NCBI GenBank assembly: GCA_013696965.1
Contig: JACCXN010000044.1
Coordinates: 1-64,000 of the forward strand
From: Bacteroidota bacterium
GTDB lineage: Bacteria > Bacteroidota > Bacteroidia > JACCXN01
DNA length: 64,000 nt
Direction: 5' to 3'
Position numbers and translations under genes: made by a program. The notes under the pieces were generated by a model. It was not told the origin of the DNA and did not search any database. It worked only from the letters and a program-made list of their open reading frames with translations. This document shows positions 50,638 to 59,171 of this stretch, piece after piece. The number at the start of each line of letters is the position of its first letter. Within the stretch, counting starts at the first letter, position 1.

Positions 50638-52941
50638 ATGTTTAAAAACTTACTTTTATTAATTGGCTTTTCCTTGAGCTTCTTGACTTTATTCGCTCAA
50701 AATAATGTAGGGATTGGCACCAATACTCCTCATCCTACAGCAATTTTAGACTTACTTTCCTCTGACAAAGGTTTATTGGTTCCTCGAATTTCAGCCGTTA
50801 ATCGTTTGGCTATATCTTCTCCAGCAAATGGTTTGTTGGTTTTTGATACAGATTCAGCATGCTTCTTTTATTTTAATAGTACTGTTCCTACTTGGGTCTC
50901 TTTATGTCAGGCTGGAGCAGTTGGTGCTACGGGACCACAGGGTGCACAGGGAGCAACAGGATCTACGGGAACTCAAGGTGCATCGGGAGTAAACGGAGCA
51001 ACAGGTATTCAAGGTCCCACAGGAACTACAGGTATGCAAGGGCCAACAGGAGCTACAGGAAGTGCCGGTGTTGCAGGGCCTCAAGGTCTAACAGGAACAG
51101 CAGGAGCTACAGGGGCTCAGGGCGTAGCTGGAATTAACGGTGCTACAGGAGCTCAAGGAACTACAGGAAGTGCCGGTGTAGCTGGGCCTCAAGGTCCAAC
51201 AGGAAGTGCTGGAACAACAGGAGCTACTGGGGCTCAGGGCCTAGCAGGAATTAACGGTGCTACAGGAGCTCAAGGAACTACAGGAGCACTTGGATCGACA
51301 GGTTCAACTGGTACCACAGGCCCAACCTGGACCCTAGCTACCTTGGAATACAACGCAAATGGAAATATAGTATTGAATGGAACTACAGGTTCTGGAGGCC
51401 CTATTACATCAACAAATGCTGCATGGACAATCTTAGGTAATGCTGGTACAAATCCATCAACTAACTTTCTAGGTACATCAGATAATGTTGACTTGGTTTT
51501 TCGCACTGGAAACAACGATAGGATGAGAATTAAATATAATTTAACTTATCCTGTAATAGGCATAGGAACTAATTTTCCGATTACTAATCTTATTCCAGGT
51601 GCAAACTCATCCGTTTTACATTTACATGATATGGGAACTTCCACTTTCTCTCAATTTATATTAAGTACTCATGGCACTGCAAATGGATTAAGGGCGGGGG
51701 TAATAAATTTTGCTGCAACTCAAGCAGTTAATGATAGAAGATCTGCATCAATTGAAAGTTTTTTAACTGCCTCATCAGTAACTAATGTAACAGGAGATAT
51801 TCGTTTTTTTACAAATAACAATAATTCATTTACAGAAAAAATGAGAATTCTGTCAACAGGAAATGTTTCCATTAATCAGAATGTTCCGGTACTAAATGAT
51901 GTTTTTTCAGTTTATGCCTCAGGGGCAGCTGGAGCAACAAATACTGTTGGAATTTATGCAATAAATGGATATAGTATTACAACTGGAATTGGAATTTATG
52001 GGGAAAATACAGGTACTGGCACAGGCGTTTATGGCGCTAATTCTGGTGCATCTGGAATTGGAGTCCGTGGATTCTCATCAGGAACTACAGCTATAGGTAT
52101 CTACGGTACGAATAATTCCACAGGAACAGGTGTCTATGGCTTAAGTACTTTAGCAGCAGGAACAGGAGTAGTAGGTCTTGCCAATGGAGGAGGTGATGGA
52201 ATATTTGGAAGCACTACTTCAGCTAGCGCAATGGGTCTGTGGGCAAGAAATAGCCATGCAAATGGAACAGCTATGCTAGCAGCTGGAAATAATGTAACAT
52301 CGTTTTTTTTAAATTCTGGTTCAGGAATAGCAGCTAATGGGAAAGATTTTGGAGTATATGGTTTTGCCCAAGGAAGTACTGCTGCAACTTCTGCTGGAGG
52401 ATATTTCAGGGATAGTTTAAATGCTGCAAATATGACCCATTCATGGGTAGCTGCATATAGTGCAGGCACAGCCTATAAAGTGCTAGGCCCGGGAGCAGCA
52501 TCAACAATTGTTAAGGATTTAAGCAATAACAATGTAGTTATGTTTTGTCCAGAGGCCCCAGAAGTGTTGTTTGAAGATTATGGTTTTTCAGAAATTATTG
52601 GAGGGAAAGCAACAGTTCATTTAGATCCATTATTTACCAAAAATGTTGTTATTAACCAAAATCATCCTTTAAGAGTATTTATACAATTAGAGGGTGAATG
52701 CAATGGTGTATTTGTAACAAATAAAACTGCCTCTAGTTTTGATGTAGTAGAGTTAAATAGTGGCAATTCTAGTGTAAAATTCACGTATAAAGTGGTAGCT
52801 AATAGAGCAGATGCATATGAAAATGGTGTTTTGTCATCGAAATTTGAAAATTTAAGATTTCCTGCTGCACCAGAAAAAGCACAAACGAATTCTTACACAA
52901 AACCATTTCCCGAAATTCCTAATTCTCAACTAAAAGAATAA
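50638..52941 (+). CDS. Exported collagen-like Gly-X-Y repeat protein
   Basis: A 767-residue protein. A signal peptide (1-20, ending TLFAQ) is followed by NNVGIGTNTPHPTAILDLLS and NGLLVFDTDSACFFYFN, a start often seen on Bacteroidota exported 'tail-fibre-like' proteins. Residues 93-230 are 46 uninterrupted Gly-X-Y triplets dominated by GAT, GAQ, GPT, GTT and GIN, with almost no charged residue. A Gly/Thr/Ser-rich beta region (~230-600; many 'G-I-Y-G-x-N' turns) precedes a C-terminal domain with SEIIGGKATVHLDPLFTKNV. Unlike its secreted neighbours it has no PNP-type sorting domain, so the export route beyond Sec is open. The triple helix is an inference from the repeat. Confidence 0.85.
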   Translation: MFKNLLLLIGFSLSFLTLFAQNNVGIGTNTPHPTAILDLLSSDKGLLVPRISAVNRLAISSPANGLLVFDTDSACFFYFNSTVPTWVSLCQAGAVGATGPQGAQGATGSTGTQGASGVNGATGIQGPTGTTGMQGPTGATGSAGVAGPQGLTGTAGATGAQGVAGINGATGAQGTTGSAGVAGPQGPTGSAGTTGATGAQGLAGINGATGAQGTTGALGSTGSTGTTGPTWTLATLEYNANGNIVLNGTTGSGGPITSTNAAWTILGNAGTNPSTNFLGTSDNVDLVFRTGNNDRMRIKYNLTYPVIGIGTNFPITNLIPGANSSVLHLHDMGTSTFSQFILSTHGTANGLRAGVINFAATQAVNDRRSASIESFLTASSVTNVTGDIRFFTNNNNSFTEKMRILSTGNVSINQNVPVLNDVFSVYASGAAGATNTVGIYAINGYSITTGIGIYGENTGTGTGVYGANSGASGIGVRGFSSGTTAIGIYGTNNSTGTGVYGLSTLAAGTGVVGLANGGGDGIFGSTTSASAMGLWARNSHANGTAMLAAGNNVTSFFLNSGSGIAANGKDFGVYGFAQGSTAATSAGGYFRDSLNAANMTHSWVAAYSAGTAYKVLGPGAASTIVKDLSNNNVVMFCPEAPEVLFEDYGFSEIIGGKATVHLDPLFTKNVVINQNHPLRVFIQLEGECNGVFVTNKTASSFDVVELNSGNSSVKFTYKVVANRADAYENGVLSSKFENLRFPAAPEKAQTNSYTKPFPEIPNSQLKE
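51058..51282 (+). repeat. Direct internal repeat in the collagen-like region
   Basis: Triplets 17-28 (51058-51165) and 29-41 (51166-51282) are near copies: both start GSAGVAGPQG and end GINGATGAQGTT, the second with one extra triplet. DNA identity is high, indicating recent unit duplication and likely length variation between strains. Confidence 0.85.
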
Positions 52942-53196
52942 TTAAGGTATTGAATGCAAAAAGATCTTATCGAATAGAAATTTTTCTTTTTCTTCTGGAT
53001 TAAATATAGCATTTTTTAGAATGATGTAAAGGTAATTTACCTTTGTAAATTATTGAATACCATTTTAAGTTCAAAGAATGTACTCAACATTTTATCATTT
53101 CCGATTTTATTTCTTGAAACAAAAACCTGCCGAGATAGTGTAATTTTATAATTACAGGATTTTTTGATAAATTTAATAGGAAAGAATTCTTGTTAA
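52942..53196. other. Intergenic region with two palindromes
   Basis: AAAGGTAA-T-TTACCTTT (53028-53044) is a perfect 8-bp palindrome overlapping a TACCTTTG -7-like element (53038-53045). TGTAATT-TTAT-AATTACA (53139-53156) is a 7-bp hairpin 40 bases before the xylanase ATG. Either could be an operator for the xylanase gene or, for the second, part of a weak terminator. No gene seen. Confidence 0.4.
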
Positions 53197-54237
53197 ATGA
53201 AATTAAAACTGTTGCTTTTGGTGTCTTTTATTGTACTGTTTTCGAGCTGTAAAAAGGACATTCAAAAACTAATTGATTGCAATGAGAAGAGTTTGTATAA
53301 ACTAACAACATTTAATGTTGGGGTTGCTGTTAGCTATGATAAAATCATAAACAATGAAAGATACAAAGAGATAGTTAAATCCCAGTTTAATAGTATTACT
53401 CCTGAATATGCAATGAAAGCAGAATTTATTCATCCTGAAGAAAATGTTTTTAATTGGGATGAAGCAGATCAACTTGTTGATTTTAGTATTAAAGAAAACA
53501 AAAGCTTTCATGGGCATGCCCTAATCTGGCACAATCATTTGCCGCATTGGATGGAAAACTATACCGCAGATTGGAACATTATGTTCAGAAATCACATTAT
53601 TGCCTTGGTAAGTAGATATAAAGGAAAAATTAAAGCATGGGATGTTGTAAATGAGGCATTTGAAGATGATGGAAGCTTAAGGAACACAATTTGGAAACAA
53701 CATATTGGAGAGCATTATATAACCCTTGCATTCCAATATGCAAGCCAGGCAGACCCTGATGCCCTTCTTTTTTATAATGATTACAATCTTGAATCAAAGC
53801 CACGTAAAATGGAAGCCGTATTAAAAATGGCAAAAGAATTAAAGTCATTGGGAATTCAAATACATGGAATAGGAATGCAAATGCATGTTTCATTTGAATA
53901 TCCAACAGATAGACAAATTCAAAACGCAATTAAATCTTTTGAGCAAACAAATTTAAAAGTTCATATTTCTGAACTTGATGTTGTTGTAAATTCAAATACC
54001 AAGGTAGAGGATCCAACTTTCCATTTAATGAAAGAGCAAAAAAAAAAGGTCAAGATTATTGTTGAAGCCTTTAATAAATTACCATCTGAAAATAAATACG
54101 GAATTAGCATATGGGGTGTTTCTGATGCAGATACATGGGTTAGAAAGGAATTTGGACGAAAGGAATGGCCTTTGTTGTATGATGAGAATTATTCAATTAA
54201 ACCATCTTACTGTGGTTTTGTTGAAGGGTTAGAATAA
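53197..54237 (+). CDS. Endo-1,4-beta-xylanase, GH10 lipoprotein
   Basis: A 346-residue glycoside hydrolase family 10 enzyme exported as a lipoprotein (signal MKLKLLLLVSFIVLFSSC; lipidated Cys18). The TIM-barrel signatures are NSITPEYAMKAEFIHPEENV, FHGHALIWHNHLPHWM, the acid/base Glu153 in WDVVNEAF and the nucleophile Glu259 in HISELDVVV. GISIWGVSDADTWV forms the last strand with the aglycone-side Trp. It cleaves beta-1,4-xylan at the outer membrane or periplasm. There are no SusC/SusD or other CAZyme genes nearby, so it is not in a typical polysaccharide utilisation locus. Confidence 0.95.
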   Translation: MKLKLLLLVSFIVLFSSCKKDIQKLIDCNEKSLYKLTTFNVGVAVSYDKIINNERYKEIVKSQFNSITPEYAMKAEFIHPEENVFNWDEADQLVDFSIKENKSFHGHALIWHNHLPHWMENYTADWNIMFRNHIIALVSRYKGKIKAWDVVNEAFEDDGSLRNTIWKQHIGEHYITLAFQYASQADPDALLFYNDYNLESKPRKMEAVLKMAKELKSLGIQIHGIGMQMHVSFEYPTDRQIQNAIKSFEQTNLKVHISELDVVVNSNTKVEDPTFHLMKEQKKKVKIIVEAFNKLPSENKYGISIWGVSDADTWVRKEFGRKEWPLLYDENYSIKPSYCGFVEGLE

Positions 54238-54372
54238 TAACTCAAAAGGAATCCTCAAAATTAATGAAATTCTTTTATCAATTCTTGGTTTGTTTAATAA
54301 TTAATAAAAACATACATATAGAAACCTTTGTTTAACCATTTTTACCCTGGAAAATCTATTGTAGAATATTCT

Positions 54373-54380
54373 TAACTTTG
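54373..54380 (+). promoter_or_regulatory. -7 promoter element immediately before the matrixin-like gene
   Basis: TAACTTTG matches TAnnTTTG exactly and ends four bases before the ATG at 54385. The transcript would be nearly leaderless if this is used. No proper TTG lies at 19 bases. Confidence 0.35.
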
Positions 54381-54384
54381 CACT

Positions 54385-56151
54385 ATGAGGATTATAGTCA
54401 ATATGTTTTTTTTTCTTTTGCTTTTACCAGGCATGGGAATATATGCTCAATGTTCCCTTTATGAAGTTCCTCTATCCCGAAGAGTAAACTCCGCATCATT
54501 GATTATTGAAGGTAAAGTTGAAGAAAAAAAATCTTTTTGGAATCCTGAGACTAAGAGGATATATACCTTAAATAAAATTGAAGTATTTAAAGTATTTAAA
54601 GGAAGCAATTCTTCAGCCTTTATTCAAATATTAACAGAGGGAGGCGTGCTAGAGAATGAAATGCTTTTTGTTTCTGATTTTTTATCATTAGATATAGGCA
54701 ATGTTGGAGTTTTTGTATTGACATCATCAAAATTGCCAGGGGTAATTAATTATTATTCAGATCAAATTTTTGAATCCGTGGCTTCAAAACAGGGTTTTAT
54801 TAAATATAATCCAGAAGATATAAGTGCTACGGATGTTTTTAATAAATATACCAATGTAGAAAAAAAGCTTTATCCCTTGCTTTCATTAAAAAATCAATAT
54901 AAAATAATAAAAGCATTTAATATTGCAGAGTTAAGGGATGATCAAAATAATTCATCCCGTATGATTCCATTAATTACTGGTTTCTTACCAATGGGTGTTT
55001 CTGCAGGAACAAAAGAATTGTTAACAATTCAGGGAAGTGGGTTTGGAAGTAGCAAGGGAAGCGGAACTGTAGGATTTAGAAATGCAGATGATGGTGGAGC
55101 TAGTTTTGTTGAACCTTTGCCACATCAATATATAAAGTGGACGAACACTGAAATAGTAGTTGAAGTGCCAGAAGATGCAGGAACAGGGAGAATTAGGGTA
55201 ACGCAACAAACTACAGCTACAAGCCAGGTCACTTTGGTTGTTTTATTTTCCCGAATTAATTTGATAGATAACGATAAAGCTTATCCTGCTAATATGGTTA
55301 GTAATAATCCAACCGGAGGATATGTTTGGCAAATGACAGAATTATTCGATCTTAGCAAGGCTGCAGGAGCTGCTTTTAAAAGGGCTTTTAACACATGGAA
55401 ATGCAATACTGGCATAAATTGGCTTATTGGGGATGTAGCAAAAGTTGATGTAACAAAAAGAGATGATATTAACATTATTCGTTTTGCTGCTTTCAATGAA
55501 CTTCCTGAAGGTGTACTTGGTACAGCTTTTAGTTATTATTCCTCCTGCCAGGAAGGAAGGTGGTATTTAAGTGAAATGGACATCGTGTTTGCTCCAGGAG
55601 TAAACTGGCATTATGGAACTGAAATGCCCGGGCCTTTTCAAATAGACATGCAAACAATTGCCTTGCATGAACTTGGACATGCGCACCAACTGGGCCATGT
55701 GATTGATCCAAGTGATATTATGCACTTTTCCTACAATCAGGGAACACAAAACCTGGTTTTGAATGAAAGAAATATTGAGGCCGGAAATCTTGTAATGAAT
55801 GAGAGTACAACAATGAAGATTTGTAGTTTTGAGCCTATGGAAAAAATCCCTTTGGGAATATGTGAAATTTCAGAACTTTCCCAATTAAATTTCAAAGGTT
55901 TGGCAATAGCTCCAAATCCTGTAAGAAGTATGTTTAAAATAAAATATACTTTGGCTGAAAAAGCTGCTGTAAGTATTGAGATCTTAAATAATCTTGGGCA
56001 AAAAGTACATGTTGTTTTTTCTGAGAATCAAACAATCGGAATTTATGAATATGAAGTAAATTTGGATGGATTAAATATGGCAAATGGCATCTATTATTTG
56101 AGGGTTTACCTTAATGATGTTAAATTTAATTATAAGATTGTTAGGATTTAG
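54385..56151 (+). CDS. Secreted matrixin-like zinc metalloprotease with IPT domain and T9SS sorting domain
   Basis: A 588-residue protein. Signal peptide 1-21 (ends IYAQ). Residues ~25-190 are an uncharacterised N-terminal region. Residues ~190-290 are an IPT/TIG Ig domain (ITGFLPMGVSAGTKELLTIQ, GSGFGSSKGSGTVGF). Then a metzincin domain has the active site TIALHELGHAHQLGHV, with zinc ligands His428, His432 and His438, and the Met-turn DIMHFSYNQG. The C-terminal domain opens IAPNPVRSMFKIKYTLAEKA and ends FNYKIVRI. The HExGHxxGLGH-like spacing H-E-x-x-H-x-x-x-x-x-H fits matrixin/M10-type. Substrates are unknown. T9SS cargo. Confidence 0.88.
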   Translation: MRIIVNMFFFLLLLPGMGIYAQCSLYEVPLSRRVNSASLIIEGKVEEKKSFWNPETKRIYTLNKIEVFKVFKGSNSSAFIQILTEGGVLENEMLFVSDFLSLDIGNVGVFVLTSSKLPGVINYYSDQIFESVASKQGFIKYNPEDISATDVFNKYTNVEKKLYPLLSLKNQYKIIKAFNIAELRDDQNNSSRMIPLITGFLPMGVSAGTKELLTIQGSGFGSSKGSGTVGFRNADDGGASFVEPLPHQYIKWTNTEIVVEVPEDAGTGRIRVTQQTTATSQVTLVVLFSRINLIDNDKAYPANMVSNNPTGGYVWQMTELFDLSKAAGAAFKRAFNTWKCNTGINWLIGDVAKVDVTKRDDINIIRFAAFNELPEGVLGTAFSYYSSCQEGRWYLSEMDIVFAPGVNWHYGTEMPGPFQIDMQTIALHELGHAHQLGHVIDPSDIMHFSYNQGTQNLVLNERNIEAGNLVMNESTTMKICSFEPMEKIPLGICEISELSQLNFKGLAIAPNPVRSMFKIKYTLAEKAAVSIEILNNLGQKVHVVFSENQTIGIYEYEVNLDGLNMANGIYYLRVYLNDVKFNYKIVRI

Positions 56152-56186
56152 CCGGAAAACAAATTTAATTGTTTTTAATCCTTCAC

Positions 56187-57725
56187 CTATCCGGCCCAGT
56201 TTTGCCTATCCAGGCTCCTGAATTGTATTGCCTCTGCCAGATGCTGATTCTGGATACTTTCACTTTTTTCTAAATCAGCAATGGTTCTGGCTACTTTTAA
56301 TATTCTGTCATAAGCCCTTGCTGATAGGCCAAGCCTTTCCATGGCAATTTTTAATAGTTGCTGTCCTGCTGCATCTATTTTGCAAATTTCTTTTAATAAC
56401 TTTGAGGTCATTTGGGCATTGCAATGGATACCATGGGCATTTATGTATCTTTTTTCCTGGATTTCACGCGCCAATATCACTCTTTCCCGTATAGTTTCAC
56501 TTTTTTCAGGAATTCTTTGATCAGTTAATTCATTAAAAGATACAGGGGTAACTTCAATATGTATATCAATTCGATCTAAAAGTGGGCCTGAAATTTTATT
56601 CAAATACCTTTGGACCACACCTGCAGCACAAACACACTCTTTTTCAGGATGGTTGTAATAACCGCAAGGACAAGGGTTCATGGAAGAAACAAGCATGAAG
56701 CTTGCGGGATATTCTACAGAAAATTTTGCCCTTGAAATTGTGATTAATCTCTCTTCTAATGGCTGGCGCATTACTTCCAGTACTGTTCTTTTAAATTCGG
56801 GTAATTCATCCAGAAACAGCACTCCATTATGAGCAAGGGAAATTTCACCAGGTTGAGGATAGCTACCCCCTCCAACAAGTGCCACATCCGAAATTGTATG
56901 GTGTGGAGAACGAAAAGGACGTGCAGTTATAAGAGAGGATCCTTTGCTCATTTTTCCTGCCACAGAATGTATTTTTGTTGTTTCTAATGATTCCTGTAAA
57001 TTTAAAGGAGGAAGAATAGTTGGAAGTCTTTTAGCAAGCATGGTTTTTCCTGCTCCTGGAGGGCCTATTAAAATAACATTATGTCCACCTGCTGCCGCAA
57101 TTTCCAATGCTCTTTTTATGTTTTCCTGGCCTTTTACATCTGAAAAATCAAATTCAATGGTGTTTAAGCTGGAATAAAACTCATCCTTAATATTTATGAT
57201 GGTTTTTTCCAATTCAAGGTCTCCATTGAAAAAATCTATTACTTCTTTAATGTTTTCAACTCCCAATACTTCCAGGTTGTCTACAACTGCTGCCTCACCT
57301 GCATTTTGTTTGGGAAGAATAATTCCTGTAAAACCTTCATTACGGGCATTAATGGCAATTGGCAAAACTCCTTTAATGGATTGCAATCCTCCATCCAGGG
57401 AAAGCTCCCCCATGATCATATATTTATGCACATTTTCTGCTTTTATTTGTTCTGAAGCTGCCAGAATACCAATTGCAAGGGTTAAATCATAAGCAGAACC
57501 TTCCTTTCTTATATCTGCCGGAGCCATATTTATGACAATGCTTCTTCCCGGGATTTTGTAGCCATTGTTTTTCAAAGCGGCATCAATTCTTTGCTGGCTT
57601 TCTTTTACTGCACTGTCAGGCAATCCCACCATTAAAAAATTTACTCCCTGCCCAATATTTACTTCTATTGTAATTGTTGTTGCATTTACCCCAAAAACGG
57701 CACTTCCATATGTTTTAACCAGCAT
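56187..57725 (-). CDS. comM: YifB/ComM family Mg-chelatase-like AAA+ ATPase
   Basis: A 512-residue protein. The N-terminal ChlI/Lon-like domain ([40 protein letters not shown]) is followed by the AAA+ core: Walker [21 protein letters not shown], Walker [20 protein letters not shown], and [17 protein letters not shown], a Cys-rich loop conserved in the family. The lid ends [15 protein letters not shown]. In naturally transformable bacteria ComM promotes branch migration during recombination of incoming DNA; in others the role is unclear. The gene is present in most Bacteroidota. Confidence 0.93.
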   Translation of the reverse strand: MLVKTYGSAVFGVNATTITIEVNIGQGVNFLMVGLPDSAVKESQQRIDAALKNNGYKIPGRSIVINMAPADIRKEGSAYDLTLAIGILAASEQIKAENVHKYMIMGELSLDGGLQSIKGVLPIAINARNEGFTGIILPKQNAGEAAVVDNLEVLGVENIKEVIDFFNGDLELEKTIINIKDEFYSSLNTIEFDFSDVKGQENIKRALEIAAAGGHNVILIGPPGAGKTMLAKRLPTILPPLNLQESLETTKIHSVAGKMSKGSSLITARPFRSPHHTISDVALVGGGSYPQPGEISLAHNGVLFLDELPEFKRTVLEVMRQPLEERLITISRAKFSVEYPASFMLVSSMNPCPCGYYNHPEKECVCAAGVVQRYLNKISGPLLDRIDIHIEVTPVSFNELTDQRIPEKSETIRERVILAREIQEKRYINAHGIHCNAQMTSKLLKEICKIDAAGQQLLKIAMERLGLSARAYDRILKVARTIADLEKSESIQNQHLAEAIQFRSLDRQNWAG

Positions 57726-57893
57726 TTTTTTTCGTATTTAAAAAAATATTTTCCAAAATGATTTACTCCTTTATAAAAATAACATATTAAAATCAATAAG
57801 TGAATTTTACTTAAATTTTAGATAATCAATTATGAAAAGAACCGAACAATCATTAAATTAGCCAACTTGAATGAATTTAAAACTGAAAATTTC

Positions 57894-58328
57894 ATGAAAA
57901 AACTTTTACTAGCAGCCCTATTGTTTACCTCATTTTCTTCCTTTGCTCAAAAGGACATTGAGGTTAATTGTTATCAGAAATATGCAAAAGTTTTTGAAGA
58001 AAGAGGTGCTGAAAATATTCCTGATGGATGGTATGAAGATGTTATTATTTCTATTCGCTATGGTAGCAATGCCGATTGTTATCTTGGGAAAGTAAATGTT
58101 GTTGAGGGAAGGGTAGTAGTAAAAGAAATGCAGATAAAATTTCAGGATGGTTCCTATGAGTTTGTCAAAAGAAATTACAAACATGATTTTCCTGTTTCAA
58201 TTGTAGCAGGTATTTCTAAAACCCTTGTTACACTTGAAGATGAATTGATTAATATAATGTTTGTAAAGCATGTAAAGCCAAAGAAAAAAGCCTACGAAAG
58301 AGCACCCGAGCCTACGTTTGACTTTTAA
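57894..58328 (+). CDS. Small exported protein of unknown function
   Basis: A 144-residue protein; I chose the ATG 57894 because it begins a good signal peptide (MKKLLLAALLFTSFSSFAQ); an upstream TTG at 57867 would only add a hydrophilic tail. The mature protein (KDIEVNCYQKYAKVFEERGA... EVNVVEGRVVVKEMQIKFQD) is basic and beta/alpha mixed, with ~124 residues. It ends APEPTFDF. No family recognised. Two bases before the K+ channel start, so co-transcribed. Confidence 0.75.
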   Translation: MKKLLLAALLFTSFSSFAQKDIEVNCYQKYAKVFEERGAENIPDGWYEDVIISIRYGSNADCYLGKVNVVEGRVVVKEMQIKFQDGSYEFVKRNYKHDFPVSIVAGISKTLVTLEDELINIMFVKHVKPKKKAYERAPEPTFDF

Positions 58329-58330
58329 AT

Positions 58331-59171
58331 ATGAACAAATTCCAATTAGCCCCCTGGCAAAAAAAAATTCATGAAATAATTTATGAAGCCGATACGCCTG
58401 CTGGTAAATTTTTTGATGTAGCACTGCTCATCCTGATTTTCATCAGTGTGCTTACCATTGTTCTTGAAAGCGTTGAGTCGGTTAGAATAAAATACGGTGA
58501 AATCCTTTTCGTAATTGAATGGTGCATTACTATAATTTTTACCATTGAATATTTTTTAAGACTGATAAGTGTTGGCAAGCCTTTTAATTATGTTTTCAGT
58601 TTTTTTGGCTTAGTTGATCTTGTAGCCTTTCTTCCTGTTTATATTGCAATAATTTGGGCTGAAACCCATTATCTTGGAGTTGTTAGAATTTTGCGAATGT
58701 TAAGAATATTCAGGATTTTTCAAACTCTCTAAGTATACTTGGGCATCAAAGGTATTGATGTTATCATTGAGGCAGAATAGAGCGAAGATTACTATTTTTT
58801 TTATAACAGTTTTTACAATAGTTACCATTATGGGGGCTTTGCTATACGTAATAGAAGGGCCTGAACATGGTTTTGTAAGCATACCTACAGGGATTTATTG
58901 GGCTATTATTACTCTTACTACAGTGGGATATGGTGATATAGTTCCAGTTACTCCAATTGGAAAATTGATAGCATCTGCAATTATGATAATGGGTTATTCT
59001 ATTATTGCTGTTCCAACTGGCCTTGTATCTATGGGTATTGCAAATATTGACAAAAAAGAAATCAGTAGGCAAGCTTGTTGGCAATGTTCAAAGGAGGGAC
59101 ATGACATTGATGCAATGCATTGTAAATATTGTGGCGCAGTTTTAAATCCCCTGGATGATAATAAATTCTAA
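58331..59171 (+). pseudogene. Voltage-gated K+ channel (Kch/Kv type) broken by a frameshift
   Basis: The first part (58331-58732) has S1-S3 (VALLILIFISVLTIVLESVE, IEWCITIIFTIEYFLRLISV, FFGLVDLVAFLPVYIAIIWA) and begins the S4 arginine ladder RILRMLRIFRIF before a premature TAA. The second part, in another frame (open to 59171), continues exactly where the first is cut with LSKYTWASKVLMLSLRQNRA, S5, the pore helix and the K+ filter TTVGYGD, S6 and a cytoplasmic zinc ribbon (CWQCSKEG... CKYCGAVL). Removing one T from the T5 run at 58716-58720 joins RIF to KLSKY in a continuous ~280-residue channel. Either a real frameshift in the S4 region or a homopolymer sequencing error. Confidence 0.88.

Noticed and set aside
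50914-51327. CRISPR array or tandem minisatellite in the collagen region
   Set aside because: The periodicity is 9 bases in frame with Gly codons, without unique spacers, and it is inside a clear coding sequence.
51270-52469. Minus-strand frames opposite the collagen-like gene
   Set aside because: Their Pro/Val/Ala-rich sequence is simply the reverse complement of Gly/Thr/Ala-rich repeats; no signal or domain.
58755-59171. Second half of the K+ channel as an independent small channel gene
   Set aside because: It lacks S1-S3 and most of S4, and its frame continues exactly where the upstream frame breaks, so it is one gene with a frameshift.
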